NCBI GenBank assembly: GCA_041395165.1
Contig: JAWLBA010000001.1
Span: 124,001-188,000 of the forward strand
DNA length: 64,000 nt
Reading direction: 5' to 3'
From: JAIBCM01 sp041395165
GTDB taxonomy: Bacteria > Verrucomicrobiota > Verrucomicrobiia > JADLBR01 > JAIBCM01
Below are positions 16,717 to 25,652 of this stretch, piece by piece (within the stretch, counting starts at the first letter, position 1; each line of letters begins with the position of its first letter). The notes beneath the pieces are model-generated. The model was not told where the DNA came from. It did not search any database and was given only the letters and a program-made list of their open reading frames with translations. The position numbers and the translations under genes are program-made.

Positions 16717-17313
16717 ATGAAAAAAATAAAAGTGTTCCTTATGTTTGGTTCGCCTGGTTCTGGAAAAGGAACTCAGGGAAAAATTCTTGGCAATATTCCC
16801 GGCTTTTTTCATCTCGCTTGCGGCGACGTGTTTCGTTCGATTGATTTGCGTTCTGATATTGGAAAAGTTTATCTGGAGTATTCCAGTCAAGGTTTGCTCG
16901 TGCCGGACGATATTACCATGCGACTTTGGCAGCAACAGATTCATAACATGATTATTCTCGGTCGATTCAAGCCAGAAATTGACCACCTGGTTTTAGACGG
17001 GATTCCTCGCAACGTGAACCAAGCTAAAATTTTGGATGAACATGCCGAAGTAAAACGACTTTTTCATCTCAGTTGCCCAGATCGTAGTAAATTGGTAGAG
17101 CGTTTGAAACGGCGCGCGCTTAAGGAAAATCGGTTGGATGATGCTAATGAAGAAATTATTCGCAAACGCTTGATGACTTACGAAAAAGAATCCAAACCGG
17201 TTTTAGATCATTATGGTGAAGATAAAGTAGTTTCGATTGACGCCACGCAATGGCCTTATCAAGTGCTTCACGATATTCTTGAGCACATTGAAACCGAAGC
17301 CATGGTTGCTTAA
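16717..17313 (+). CDS. adk: Adenylate kinase (short-LID form) or related NMP kinase
   Basis: Adenylate kinase interconverts ATP + AMP and ADP. The 198-residue protein has the P-loop GSPGSGKGTQ (residues 12-21), HLACGDVFR of the AMP site, VLDGIPRNVNQ in place of the usual LDGFPR, and RLDDANEEIIRKRL closing the active site. No zinc-finger LID insert is seen, so it is the short form. The Phe-to-Ile change in LDGFPR is unusual but conservative. It is followed after 14 bp by a zinc-ribbon protein. Confidence 0.8.
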   Translation: MKKIKVFLMFGSPGSGKGTQGKILGNIPGFFHLACGDVFRSIDLRSDIGKVYLEYSSQGLLVPDDITMRLWQQQIHNMIILGRFKPEIDHLVLDGIPRNVNQAKILDEHAEVKRLFHLSCPDRSKLVERLKRRALKENRLDDANEEIIRKRLMTYEKESKPVLDHYGEDKVVSIDATQWPYQVLHDILEHIETEAMVA

Positions 17314-17327
17314 GTTTTTTAAGCGCT

Positions 17328-17552
17328 ATGGATCAGTTTGACTCATTTACCGCCTCTCAACTTTACTGTCCCAAATGCCAAAAACCCATGCCGGTTCGCG
17401 AAAAGCTTCTGCTCGTTTTGCCCGATAAAGAAATTTACGATTATTTATGCAGTGGATGTGCAACTTCTTTGGGGCAACGAGAAATTTCTTTGAGCGAACA
17501 ACCTTTGCGTTCACTCGTGCGAAAATCGCGTTTAAAAAAGAAAAACTCTTAA
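17328..17552 (+). CDS. Small zinc-ribbon protein, unknown function
   Basis: A 74-residue protein with CPKC at residues 14-17 and CSGC at 42-45, a spacing that fits one four-cysteine zinc ribbon, followed by a basic tail (RKSRLKKKN). I do not recognise a family. It follows adk by 14 bp on the same strand and is probably co-transcribed. No membrane or export signal. Confidence 0.6.
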   Translation: MDQFDSFTASQLYCPKCQKPMPVREKLLLVLPDKEIYDYLCSGCATSLGQREISLSEQPLRSLVRKSRLKKKNS

Positions 17553-17564
17553 AATTTAGTGAGT

Positions 17565-18251
17565 CTAATTACGACGTCCGCCTCCCAGAAGGGGCAACAA
17601 ATACCACAGAAAATATACCAGCGACGTGATAAAGGCTGCGACATAAGTCCAACCCGCAGCATTTAAAACGCTATTTACGCCTTGTGCCTCCTTGCCTTCT
17701 TGGATAAAACTCATTTTTCCTAAAATAACTTTTGCGCGTCGTGACGCATCGAACTCAACTGGCAAAGTGATTAAATTGAACAACATAATGACGCCAAAAG
17801 CCACCGCCATAATTAAAATTCCTGTATAAGGCGAAATTAAATGTGTGGCTACACCCAAAATAGGCACTCCCCATGTAAGTGGACTTACAAAAGTAACTAA
17901 TCCCACGGATGCCATTCGCCATTTCAATGGAGCGTAAGCGATTTTATGTTGAATGGCATGACCGCATTCATGAGCTGCCACTCCCAATGCGGCGACGGAA
18001 GTGCCATGATAATTTTCCGAAGAAAGCACCAAACGTTTATGAATGGGATCATAATGATCGGCTAACGTGCCCTGTTTTTCGCGGATATCCACATCATCAA
18101 TACCAGCCGCTCGTAAAATTTGATAGGCTGCCTCTGCGCCATTGTAACCCGAACTCGCAGGTACTCGAGAGTAGCGCAAATAAGTCGCCTTGACTCGCAT
18201 GACAGCGAGAAAAGAAATTGCCATCGTACCAATAAAAATAATCCAAAACAT
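17565..18251 (-). CDS. YugP-like membrane zinc metallopeptidase
   Basis: A 228-residue membrane protein of the neutral zinc metallopeptidase family 2. The first 20 residues form a membrane anchor; AAHECGHAIQH near residue 91 is the HExxH zinc site; three further hydrophobic segments follow (about 115-135, 145-165, 200-222), and LPVEFDASRRAK supplies the downstream conserved Glu/Asp. The role of the family is not settled. It is convergent with the zinc-ribbon gene and its promoter region lies on the side of the initiator tRNA. Confidence 0.85.
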   Translation of the reverse strand: MFWIIFIGTMAISFLAVMRVKATYLRYSRVPASSGYNGAEAAYQILRAAGIDDVDIREKQGTLADHYDPIHKRLVLSSENYHGTSVAALGVAAHECGHAIQHKIAYAPLKWRMASVGLVTFVSPLTWGVPILGVATHLISPYTGILIMAVAFGVIMLFNLITLPVEFDASRRAKVILGKMSFIQEGKEAQGVNSVLNAAGWTYVAAFITSLVYFLWYLLPLLGGGRRN

Positions 18252-18361
18252 AATAACCTTTAAAATTAAGACTTAAAGAATACTGAGATGATTCATTTTT
18301 TCAACATTTAGCGAAATCTTTTGCCTTTTTTTCAGAAAAATCATCATACTTATTAAATAAC

Positions 18362-18409
18362 CGCGGGGTGGAGTCCCGCCTAGGCGGGAGTAGCTCGTTA
18401 GTCTAAATC
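18362..18409 (+). pseudogene. Fragment A: 5' half of initiator tRNA with inserted palindrome
   Basis: CGCGGGGTGGAG at 18362-18373 is identical to the start of the real initiator tRNA 88 bp downstream. A 16-bp palindrome TCCCGCCTAGGCGGGA (18374-18389) then takes the place of the D-loop start, and GTAGCTCGTTAGTCTA follows, matching GTAGCTCGTCAGGCTCA. The copy fades out before the anticodon arm is complete, so it cannot be a functional tRNA. Confidence 0.75.
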
Positions 18410-18449
18410 CTTGCTTTTTTTAAAAAATATTCTATCCTTCTAATCTAAT

Positions 18450-18523
<74 letters not shown>

Positions 18524-18531
18524 TTTGTTTT

Positions 18532-18580
18532 AGGCTCATAAATCCCGCATTATTGGTGGGATCCCTGGTTAAAAATCTAA
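18532..18580 (+). pseudogene. Fragment B: 3' part of initiator tRNA with inserted palindrome
   Basis: AGGCTCATAA (18532-18541) matches the anticodon arm of the real tRNA that ends 9 bp upstream. It is followed by ATCCCGC...GGTGGGAT, a degenerate version of the same palindrome, then CCCTGGTTAAAAATCTA, a decayed T arm. It ends just before the GIY-YIG gene. Confidence 0.65.
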
Positions 18581-18596
18581 ACTCTGTATATTTTAC

Positions 18597-18848
18597 ATGT
18601 ATCAAGTTTATACTCTGCAAAACCCAGAGAATCGTTATTACATTGGCCTTTCAGAAAATATAGAAGTCAGACTTGCCCAACATAATAATCATCAATCACG
18701 CTGGACTAAAAATAAAGGTCCATGGCAACTCATTTGGCAAAGTTCATCCATGACTTTATCAGAAGCGAGAAGATTAGAGAATAAATTGAAACGTCAAAAG
18801 ACAGGAAAAGGCTTTTATCAAATGACTGGGTTAAGCCGAACGCGTTAG
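18597..18848 (+). CDS. Small GIY-YIG nuclease-domain protein
   Basis: An 83-residue protein consisting only of a GIY-YIG domain: VYTLQNPENRYYIGLS at residues 4-19 provides the VYT...YIG motif, ENIEVRLAQHN carries the conserved Arg and His, and SEARRLENKLKRQKTGKGF carries the catalytic-type Glu and following Lys residues. Relatives are stand-alone single-domain nucleases of unclear role. It is bracketed by initiator tRNA fragments B and C, both of which hold the same palindrome, which suggests that gene and fragments moved or were duplicated together. The ATG at 18597 is the first available. Confidence 0.8.
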   Translation: MYQVYTLQNPENRYYIGLSENIEVRLAQHNNHQSRWTKNKGPWQLIWQSSSMTLSEARRLENKLKRQKTGKGFYQMTGLSRTR

Positions 18849-18895
18849 TTCATAATCCCGCCTCGGCGGGATCCCAGTCCCAATCCAGGTCCCGC
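18846..18895 (+). pseudogene. Fragment C: 3' part of initiator tRNA with inserted palindrome
   Basis: TTCATAA (18849-18855), then a perfect 16-bp palindrome TCCCGCCTCGGCGGGA (18856-18871), then TCCCAGTCCCAATCCAGGTC and CCGC (18872-18895), which aligns with the variable loop, T arm and acceptor end of the real tRNA with a few changes. TTTTAGG and a CATAA follow, as they do after the real tRNA, so a larger unit has been copied. It begins within the last codons of the GIY-YIG gene. Confidence 0.7.
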
Positions 18896-19023
18896 TTTTA
18901 GGTTTCATAATTCGGTAGCTGTTGAATCTTTTTTCGAAGTGTAGTCTCCGTTTTGTAGATAAGTTTTTTTGGCATTCACGTAAAAATCAAATCTTTTGCA
19001 GATAACGCACGTCAAATCAACAG

Positions 19024-19051
19024 TTGTGCCGTAACAAAATCTGGCTATACT
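19024..19051 (+). promoter_or_regulatory. Putative ftsH promoter, leaderless
   Basis: TTGTGC (19024-19029), 16 bp, TATACT (19046-19051). Only 7 nt separate the -10 from the ATG at 19059, so transcription would begin at or very near the start codon. No Shine-Dalgarno is present. Confidence 0.45.
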
Positions 19052-19058
19052 GCAACCG

Positions 19059-21095
19059 ATGTCAAATTTACCGCCACAGTCTAAACCGCCGAAATTTCCC
19101 AAGCCGCCGCGACGCGATCCGAATCGGGGCGATGGCGGGATGAATTGGAGAAGTCTATTGCTTTTTTCGTTGGCGATGCTTCTGATGTTGTTGTTTGTTT
19201 ATGCGCGTCAGGGGGCGGCTAATCTTACTAAGGAGCTTTCTTATCAACCGGAGTTTTTGACTGCTTTAAAAGAAAATCGCATTAAAAGTGTGGAAGTTAT
19301 TGTGGACAATTCCACGGGTGAGGAAAAGTTGCGCGGCAAATATGTGGTGGACGGGAAAGAAAGAGATTTTTGGGTGGCGATCAATCTCAATTTTAATCGC
19401 GACCTCTATCAGACTCTTAATGAGGCTAAGGTGCCAGTAAAAATGGTTTACACCACCAACTGGTTGGCTTCCGGCCTTTTCAGTTTTTTGCCGATTCTTT
19501 TGATTTTGCTCATTTTATATTTCATGTTTCGTCAGCAAATCAAAATGGCGGGTAAAAGCGCATTTAATTTTGGAAAAAGCCGCAGTAAAATGGTGGCGCG
19601 GGATAAAAATCGCATTTTCTTTAAAGATGTAGCGGGTGTTGAGGAAGCGAAAGAGGAGGTGCAAGAGATTGTCGAGTTTTTGAAGGATCCTAAAAAGTTT
19701 CAGAAGCTGGGCGGTAAAATTCCTAAGGGGGTGCTGATGGTAGGGCCTCCAGGAACGGGTAAAACGTTGCTAGCAAAGGCGATTGCGGGTGAGGCGGATG
19801 TTCCTTTTTTTAGTATTAGCGGGTCTGATTTTGTGGAGATGTTTGTCGGGGTGGGCGCGTCGCGTGTGCGCGATCTTTTTGAACAGGGTAAGCGTAATGC
19901 ACCTTGTTTGATTTTTATTGATGAAATCGATGCGGTGGGACGTTCTCGTGGTCATGGTGTGGGTGGTGGCAATGATGAGCGGGAGCAGACGTTGAATGCT
20001 TTGCTCGTGGAGATGGACGGGTTCGATACTCAGGAAGGGATTATTATTATTGCTGCGACAAATCGGAAAGATGTTTTGGATCCTGCATTGTTACGTCCGG
20101 GTCGATTCGATCGTGAGGTGCATATTAATTTGCCTGATATTAAAGGGCGCGAAGAAATTCTTAAAGTGCACGCGCAAAAGATTAAACTTTCTGCTGATGT
20201 GGATTTGGGTGTGATTGCTCGTGGCACTCCGGGTTATTCTGGTGCGGAATTGGCGAATGTGATTAATGAAGCGGCGCTTTTGGCGGCAAAATATGGCAAG
20301 GCTGCGGTGACTCAACCAGAACTTGAGGAGGCCCGTGACAAGGTGCGTTGGGGGCGCGAACGTCGCAGTATGGCAATGACTTTGGAGGAAAAGAAGACGA
20401 CGGCTTATCACGAAGCGGGTCATGCGATTTTGAATTTGCTTTTGGAACACACCGATCCTTTGCACAAGGTGAGCATTATTCCTCGTGGACCTGCTTTAGG
20501 GGTGACCATGATGTTGCCGGAGGCGGATCGTTATAACACGCGCCGTAAAGAATTGATTGATGATCTTTGTGTTACCATGGGTGGACGCGTGGCGGAAGAA
20601 ATTTTTCTGGGCGATATTTCAAGTGGCGCTAGTGGCGATATTCGACAAGCGACGTGGTATGCGCGCAAGATGGTTTGCGAATGGGGCATGAGTGAGAAGA
20701 TGGGCATGATTCAATATGATGAGCGTGAAGATCTCGTTTTTTTGGGTCGTGACATTGGCCGTAATCGCAGTTACAGCGAAGAAACACAGCGCGAAATTGA
20801 TCATGAGGTAAAGAAGTTGATCGATGACGCTTATTCGCGCGCGAAAAAATTAATTTCTGAAAATCGCGATAAACTTGAAGCTATTGCTCAAGCCTTATTG
20901 GAATACGAAACGCTTGATGGTCAGCATATCAAAGAGATACTGGAGCATGGACGTCTTATTAATCCTCCTTCAAAACCCACTCCGCCTAAATCGGAATCTT
21001 CTTCTTCCAGTTCTTCGGGAGAAAAGAAAGGAGAGAAAGATAAAGGTGATTTTCCATTTCCGGAAGGGCTAAATCCTGCGCCGATTGGGGCTTGA
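19059..21095 (+). CDS. ftsH: ATP-dependent zinc metalloprotease FtsH
   Basis: FtsH is a hexameric inner-membrane AAA+ protease that degrades unstable membrane and cytoplasmic proteins. The 678-residue protein has a Pro-rich cytoplasmic start, a membrane helix at about residues 30-47, a periplasmic FtsH extracellular domain, a second helix near 138-158, then Walker A GPPGTGKT, Walker B LIFIDEID, the SRH arginine finger region (PGRFDR), and the zinc site HEAGH with a later Asp. The Ser/Glu/Lys-rich C-terminus is low-complexity. It stands alone with its own promoter and is followed after 72 bp by tolQ. Confidence 0.97.
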   Translation: MSNLPPQSKPPKFPKPPRRDPNRGDGGMNWRSLLLFSLAMLLMLLFVYARQGAANLTKELSYQPEFLTALKENRIKSVEVIVDNSTGEEKLRGKYVVDGKERDFWVAINLNFNRDLYQTLNEAKVPVKMVYTTNWLASGLFSFLPILLILLILYFMFRQQIKMAGKSAFNFGKSRSKMVARDKNRIFFKDVAGVEEAKEEVQEIVEFLKDPKKFQKLGGKIPKGVLMVGPPGTGKTLLAKAIAGEADVPFFSISGSDFVEMFVGVGASRVRDLFEQGKRNAPCLIFIDEIDAVGRSRGHGVGGGNDEREQTLNALLVEMDGFDTQEGIIIIAATNRKDVLDPALLRPGRFDREVHINLPDIKGREEILKVHAQKIKLSADVDLGVIARGTPGYSGAELANVINEAALLAAKYGKAAVTQPELEEARDKVRWGRERRSMAMTLEEKKTTAYHEAGHAILNLLLEHTDPLHKVSIIPRGPALGVTMMLPEADRYNTRRKELIDDLCVTMGGRVAEEIFLGDISSGASGDIRQATWYARKMVCEWGMSEKMGMIQYDEREDLVFLGRDIGRNRSYSEETQREIDHEVKKLIDDAYSRAKKLISENRDKLEAIAQALLEYETLDGQHIKEILEHGRLINPPSKPTPPKSESSSSSSSGEKKGEKDKGDFPFPEGLNPAPIGA

Positions 21096-21108
21096 GCCTT
21101 AGAATTTG

Positions 21109-21125
21109 ATTCCGCCTCGGTGGGA
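21109..21125. repeat. Palindromic repeat, same type as in the tRNA fragments
   Basis: ATTCCGCCTCGGTGGGAT is a one-mismatch-per-arm version of TCCCGCCTCGGCGGGA. It lies in the short gap between ftsH and tolQ and shows that this palindrome also occurs outside tRNA-like sequence. Confidence 0.55.
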
Positions 21126-21167
21126 TGAAATTCGTATCATTTCCCTTTCTTGAAAATGGCGTGAATT

Positions 21168-21926
21168 ATGCTAAAAGCTTTTTTTATGTTCCCACTTTTT
21201 TTGCCGCTCGCTGAAGTCAACCGTTTGCAGTATGCATTTCAAGCTTCCACGTTCGAAGGTAAAATGGTCATCATTTTTTTATTAATCGGATCCATTTTTA
21301 GTTGGTCGGTGATGGTTGCTAAACTTTTGGAAGTGCGAAGGGCGCATCGCAGCAATACTCAATTTCTGAAAGATTTTCGAAGAGATCCTAATCCTTTGAC
21401 GCTTTTTTCAAAACCATTTCATTATTTGGGTTCTCCATTATTTCAGATTTTTCGTGCGGGTTGTCGGGAACTCGCCTTTCAGAAAACCGGATCAACCGAA
21501 GTAGATGACACTTTTATTGATCGGATTCAAAGCACTCATAAAATTTCAACTACTGCCATGAATTCAGTGAAATCGGCTATGGAACGAGCGGTGGGCGAAA
21601 GTGCGTTAAAATTGGAAGATAAAATGGTGTTGTTAGCAACCGCAGTGAGCGGAGCACCTTTTTTGGGATTATTGGGAACGGTTTGGGGGGTGATGGATAC
21701 TTTCACGGGTGTTGCAATGGCAGGCTCTGCTAATTTGGCCGCGATGGCGCCGGGTGTTTCGGGAGCGCTTACGACAACTGTGACCGGTTTGTTGGTCGCA
21801 ATTCCTGCAATGTTTGGTTACAATTATTTAGTGTCAACCATTCGTGCGCTCACGGTGGGTATGGACAATTTTGCGGGTGAATTAGCTGCAGCATTAGAGC
21901 ATCATTATCTTGAAATTCGGTCATGA
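21168..21926 (+). CDS. tolQ: TolQ / ExbB-type proton channel subunit
   Basis: TolQ, with TolR, forms the proton-driven motor that energises the Tol-Pal system during outer-membrane constriction. The 252-residue protein has three membrane helices (about residues 34-53, 150-172 and 195-218); APFLGLLGTVWGVMDTF and SGALTTTVTGLLVAIPAM are the MotA/TolQ/ExbB signature helices with the conserved Thr. The downstream tolR-tolA-tolB-pal order identifies it as TolQ rather than ExbB. It overlaps tolR by 4 bp (ATGA). Confidence 0.9.
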   Translation: MLKAFFMFPLFLPLAEVNRLQYAFQASTFEGKMVIIFLLIGSIFSWSVMVAKLLEVRRAHRSNTQFLKDFRRDPNPLTLFSKPFHYLGSPLFQIFRAGCRELAFQKTGSTEVDDTFIDRIQSTHKISTTAMNSVKSAMERAVGESALKLEDKMVLLATAVSGAPFLGLLGTVWGVMDTFTGVAMAGSANLAAMAPGVSGALTTTVTGLLVAIPAMFGYNYLVSTIRALTVGMDNFAGELAAALEHHYLEIRS

Positions 21927-22336
21927 AACGGTTTTCGCAAAAAACGGGTTTTTCTTCTTTGGCAGAATTAAATATCACGCCACTTTTGGATTTGGCTTTT
22001 GTTCTTTTAATTATTTTTGTGATTACGACGCCGCTGCTGGAACAAGGTATTTCTGTTGCCACGCCCTCTAGTAGTCCGACACCCGTCGCTTTAGATCTTC
22101 AATCGGTAAAAATGGTTTCTATCAATCAACAGGGCGAAATTTTTTTAGAAAAGGAAGCGATTTCTTTGAACAGGCTGGAAGCACGATTGCATCAGCTCAA
22201 GGTTCAAGACGAGAAAGTGGCGGTTGGCATTCGCGCTGATAAACATTTGGCTTATGAGAAAATTATTGAAGTATTAGATGCTTTGCAGCGTTCAGGCATT
22301 ACTCAGTTTGGTCTTATCACGCGAGTGGAAGATTAA
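21923..22336 (+). CDS. tolR: TolR / ExbD-type biopolymer transport protein
   Basis: A 137-residue protein with one N-terminal membrane helix; ITPLLDLAFVLLIIFVITTP carries the essential Asp of the TolR/ExbD proton path. The periplasmic part ends with ADKHLAYEKIIEVLDALQ, the conserved C-terminal fold. It works with TolQ in the inner membrane. Start overlaps the tolQ stop; tolA begins 6 bp after its own stop. Confidence 0.92.
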   Translation: MKRFSQKTGFSSLAELNITPLLDLAFVLLIIFVITTPLLEQGISVATPSSSPTPVALDLQSVKMVSINQQGEIFLEKEAISLNRLEARLHQLKVQDEKVAVGIRADKHLAYEKIIEVLDALQRSGITQFGLITRVED

Positions 22337-22342
22337 AAAATT

Positions 22343-23158
22343 ATGGCAGAGTTTATAAGCGCTCGGGAAAATATTAATTTTAAATCCGTTTTAGGATGGG
22401 TCACTGCTTTGCATTGTCTTTTGATTTCATTTATTTTCTTGGGAGGAAAATTTCGTCAGCCCCAAAAAATAGCGCTTCTTCAGCTATTGCCTCAAGGAGC
22501 TTTGGTTAAAGGAAATGCAGGGGTTGCTTCACCGGTGCCCTCACCAGTCAAAGCGCCAGTTCCGAAGCCAGAAAAACCTTTGACTGCTCCTGCGCCTAAA
22601 CCTGTTTCGAAGCCAATGGCAAAACCTTCAACACCCACTCCAAGCAAACCAAATTCTGCGTTTTCGGTTAATCTCAAAGAAGTCAAACGCCTGCCCGTTT
22701 CTTCTCCTATAGCCTCTTCCAAAGCCGTTTCTGCGCCGGCTCAAGTTTCTCCAGTCGAAAATTCTGCTATGAATGCGAATGATATTAAAAATCGTCTTCA
22801 AGGTAGGGTGGGTAAGGCGGGGGTGGCCAGCGCTTCAGCTGATGGCCAATCTGGCACTTGGAATGGGGTAAAAGAAACTTCTGAGGTTAATGCTTATTTT
22901 GTTTTAATTCGCGATGTTTATTACCAATCATGGAGTCAACCCTCTTTGGGAGTGAATAACAAATTGACGGCGATTTTAAAAATTCGATTGGGAAAATCCG
23001 GTAATATTTTAAAAACAACTTTGGAACAAAGTTCAGGCAATGTTTTATTTGATCATTCTATTCAAGAAGTGGCTCGTGAGGTGAAATCCGTAGGAGCGCC
23101 TTTGCCTGAGGTTTTGGGCACTCAATTTGCTGATATTTCTATTGTTTTTGAATTTTAA
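22343..23158 (+). CDS. tolA: TolA / TonB-like energy transducer
   Basis: A 271-residue protein with a membrane anchor at about residues 20-38, a long Pro/Lys/Ala/Ser-rich linker (about 60-135, many PxPxKP repeats), and a C-terminal domain (about 185-271) of the TolA/TonB type with YYQSWSQPS and LKIRLGKSGNI. The middle lacks the long helical coil of E. coli TolA and is Pro-rich as in TonB. By position between tolR and tolB it serves as TolA, bridging the TolQR motor and Pal/TolB. Confidence 0.82.
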   Translation: MAEFISARENINFKSVLGWVTALHCLLISFIFLGGKFRQPQKIALLQLLPQGALVKGNAGVASPVPSPVKAPVPKPEKPLTAPAPKPVSKPMAKPSTPTPSKPNSAFSVNLKEVKRLPVSSPIASSKAVSAPAQVSPVENSAMNANDIKNRLQGRVGKAGVASASADGQSGTWNGVKETSEVNAYFVLIRDVYYQSWSQPSLGVNNKLTAILKIRLGKSGNILKTTLEQSSGNVLFDHSIQEVAREVKSVGAPLPEVLGTQFADISIVFEF

Positions 23159-23182
23159 AAAAAAGTCGCTATAGGAAAAATT

Positions 23183-24319
23183 ATGCGTTATTTCATTTGT
23201 GTTATTTCTCTTTTCTTGCTTGTTGGTGTTCAAGCTCAAGTTGTCATTACTGGTAGTGGTAAAGCGCCTGTTTCCATCGAAAATTTTCAAGTTTCACCTG
23301 ATGGTAAAAATATTTTGATAAAAGATTTGCAACAATCGGGTGTTATTGAATTGGTTGGTCAAAATCAGGCGCGTTACCGAGTAGAAGGCGCTTTGGAAGG
23401 TGGTGCATTAAAAAGTCGTTTAATCGAGATGCGACAAAATCAAGTGATATTTAATCGTTCTTATGTAGGAGCAACTCGTGATATGATCCATCAGTTTGCC
23501 GATGATGTCGTGCAGGCGATTACAGGTTATCCGGGTATTGCTACAACTCAAATCACTTTTATTTCCAAAGCGACCGGAGCGAAAGAACTTTATGTGATGA
23601 ATGTGGATGGCACTTCGGTTCGCCAAATCACTCGTGATCGCAGCATCAGTGGCTCGCCCTCTTTTTCTCCTGATGCTAGCCAAGTGGCTTATACATCTTA
23701 TAAAAGTGGTTACCCTGATGTTTATGTGGTTAATTTGAAAACAGGTCAACGCGATCGTGTTGCAGGATTTCCTGGATTAAATTCTGGAGCTGCTTTTTCG
23801 CCATCGGGCAGCCGTCTTGCATTAACCCTTAGCAAAAGTGGAAATCCTGAAATTTATACCATGAGCGCAAGCGGTGGTTCGTTAGTGCGCGTTACCAAAA
23901 CTCGCGGTGCTGAAGCCTCGCCCAGTTGGTCGCCGAATGGTAATTCACTCGTTTTTGCTAGTGACGATCGAGGATCTCCTCAAATTTATATTGCTTCGGC
24001 TCAGGGTGGTGAGATGAAGCGATTGAACACGGGTTTTCTCTACGCGACTGAACCGGTTTGGTCGCCTGACGGGAAAAAAATTGCTTTCAACGCCCGCATT
24101 GGTGGTGCCTTTCAAATTTGTCTTTACGATTTACCAACACAACAAACGCGTCAACTCACTAAGAGTTCTAACAATGAAGATCCGAGTTGGGCTCGTGATT
24201 CGCGTCACCTTGTTTTTTCTCGCAATGGCCAGTTAGTTTTGTTAGACACTCTTTCTCTGGAAACTTATGAAATTAAAACCGGGTTAAGTCAATGCACGGA
24301 ACCCAGTTGCTCCAAATAA
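23183..24319 (+). CDS. tolB: Tol-Pal system beta-propeller protein TolB
   Basis: A 378-residue periplasmic protein with signal peptide MRYFICVISLFLLVGVQA. An N-terminal domain (to about residue 125) is followed by repeated blades of the type SPDGKKIAF and SPSGSRLALT with NPEIYTMSASGG, the PD40/WD40-like propeller of TolB. It binds Pal and relays force from TolA to the outer membrane. It lies between tolA and pal with short gaps of 24 and 20 bp. Confidence 0.93.
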   Translation: MRYFICVISLFLLVGVQAQVVITGSGKAPVSIENFQVSPDGKNILIKDLQQSGVIELVGQNQARYRVEGALEGGALKSRLIEMRQNQVIFNRSYVGATRDMIHQFADDVVQAITGYPGIATTQITFISKATGAKELYVMNVDGTSVRQITRDRSISGSPSFSPDASQVAYTSYKSGYPDVYVVNLKTGQRDRVAGFPGLNSGAAFSPSGSRLALTLSKSGNPEIYTMSASGGSLVRVTKTRGAEASPSWSPNGNSLVFASDDRGSPQIYIASAQGGEMKRLNTGFLYATEPVWSPDGKKIAFNARIGGAFQICLYDLPTQQTRQLTKSSNNEDPSWARDSRHLVFSRNGQLVLLDTLSLETYEIKTGLSQCTEPSCSK

Positions 24320-24339
24320 ATTCTTAAAATAAAAATAAA

Positions 24340-24870
24340 ATGAAAAAAAATCTACTTCTCCTTCTTCCGATGATTGCGTTTCTTTTGCCGGCTTGTAAAA
24401 GTTCGAAGCCTTACGATTCTAGCGCTGGCACGGGAACTTATGATGGTGATTACACTGACATGAGCGAATTACCGCAACGCGGTGATTTTAATCCCGATCA
24501 AGATGTCGATTATTCTACCTTTCGCGCTGGAGGAAAGGAAAATGGCACGATTTATTTTGCTACGGACAGCAGTACGATTGCCTCTTCAGAGAGAGGTAAG
24601 CTGGATCGCATTGCCACCTGGCTTTTTCAGAATACTAGCAAATCTATTTTAATTGCAGGTCATTGCGATGAGCGAGGCACGTTAGAATACAATCGTGCTT
24701 TAGGCGAACAACGTGCAACGTCTGTAAGAGCTTATTTGATTGGTTTGGGTGCTGCTGCAAATCGCATTTATACTCATTCCTACGGCGAAGAAAAACCGGC
24801 TGTTTCTGGTGCCAATGAAGCCGCTTATCAAAAGAATCGTCGCGCCGAAATTGGTGTTGTAATGAAATAA
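24340..24870 (+). CDS. pal: Peptidoglycan-associated lipoprotein Pal
   Basis: A 176-residue outer-membrane lipoprotein. LLPAC at residues 15-19 is the lipobox, making Cys19 the lipidated residue. The C-terminal OmpA-like domain (about 70-175) has IYFATDSSTI, GHCDERGTLEYNRALGEQRA and the NRRAEI end that binds diaminopimelate in peptidoglycan. It ends the Tol-Pal cluster; the coiled-coil partner CpoB/YbgF is not present. Confidence 0.95.
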   Translation: MKKNLLLLLPMIAFLLPACKSSKPYDSSAGTGTYDGDYTDMSELPQRGDFNPDQDVDYSTFRAGGKENGTIYFATDSSTIASSERGKLDRIATWLFQNTSKSILIAGHCDERGTLEYNRALGEQRATSVRAYLIGLGAAANRIYTHSYGEEKPAVSGANEAAYQKNRRAEIGVVMK

Positions 24871-24908
24871 AAGAACGCTGATTTTAAGCGATCTTCTAAT
24901 AATTGCCC

Positions 24909-25652
24909 ATGCATGATGAGCCCAAGCCTTTTTTGAGTCATCTAGAGGATTTGAGGTGGATGATTATTAAAAGTGGCATTGCCATTATCGCGGCGATGCT
25001 TGTTAGCTTTATTTTTGTTAAAACGATTCTTAAACTTTTTAATCTTCCTTTGATTTGGGCTGGTCTTGATCCCGCTCATTTTCTGAGAGTTTTAGGTGTT
25101 GCGGATGCGTTCACATTGAGTTTGCAAGCGGCCTTTTTTTCAGGATTTGTTTTTGCGCTTCCTTTTGTGTTATATTTTTTTGGTAATTTTTTATTGCCAG
25201 CGCTTACGTCGCAAGAAAGAAAAATGCTGCTGCCAGCGTTTATAGTGGGTAGCTTGCTTTTTGCTTTAGGTGTTGCCTTCTGTTACTTTTTATTGCTGCC
25301 CCAAACTCTACGTTTTTTTCATAATTATAGTGCCAGCATGGGCTATACCACGGAATGGACGGCTAAAAATTATATCGCATTTTGTGTGCAAATGCTTTTG
25401 GGGCTCGGGCTATCATTTGAATTGCCCATTGTTATTTTAATTTTAGCTAAGCTAGGGTTTGTGGATGCCGCTTTTTTAAAAAAATATCGGCGTCATGCTA
25501 TTGTTGTGATTGTTATTGCAGCGGCAATGATTACTCCGACCTCTGATCTTTTTACCTTAAGTGCTATGGCAGTGCCGATGCTGGTTCTTTATGAGATTTG
25601 TGTTGTGATTTGTCGTTGGATGGAGCGAAAAAATCCAGCAAGTATTTCTTAA
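24909..25652 (+). CDS. tatC: Twin-arginine translocase subunit TatC
   Basis: TatC recognises twin-arginine signal peptides and exports folded proteins. The 247-residue protein begins MHDEPKPFLSHLEDLRWMII, containing the conserved SHLxELR-type element, and has six membrane helices; FELPIVILILAKLG and MITPTSDLFTL are conserved later segments. A TTG two codons upstream is possible, but the ATG at 24909 is preferred. No tatA or tatB is nearby. Its 3' end overlaps the convergent transporter gene by 4 bp. Confidence 0.92.
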   Translation: MHDEPKPFLSHLEDLRWMIIKSGIAIIAAMLVSFIFVKTILKLFNLPLIWAGLDPAHFLRVLGVADAFTLSLQAAFFSGFVFALPFVLYFFGNFLLPALTSQERKMLLPAFIVGSLLFALGVAFCYFLLLPQTLRFFHNYSASMGYTTEWTAKNYIAFCVQMLLGLGLSFELPIVILILAKLGFVDAAFLKKYRRHAIVVIVIAAAMITPTSDLFTLSAMAVPMLVLYEICVVICRWMERKNPASIS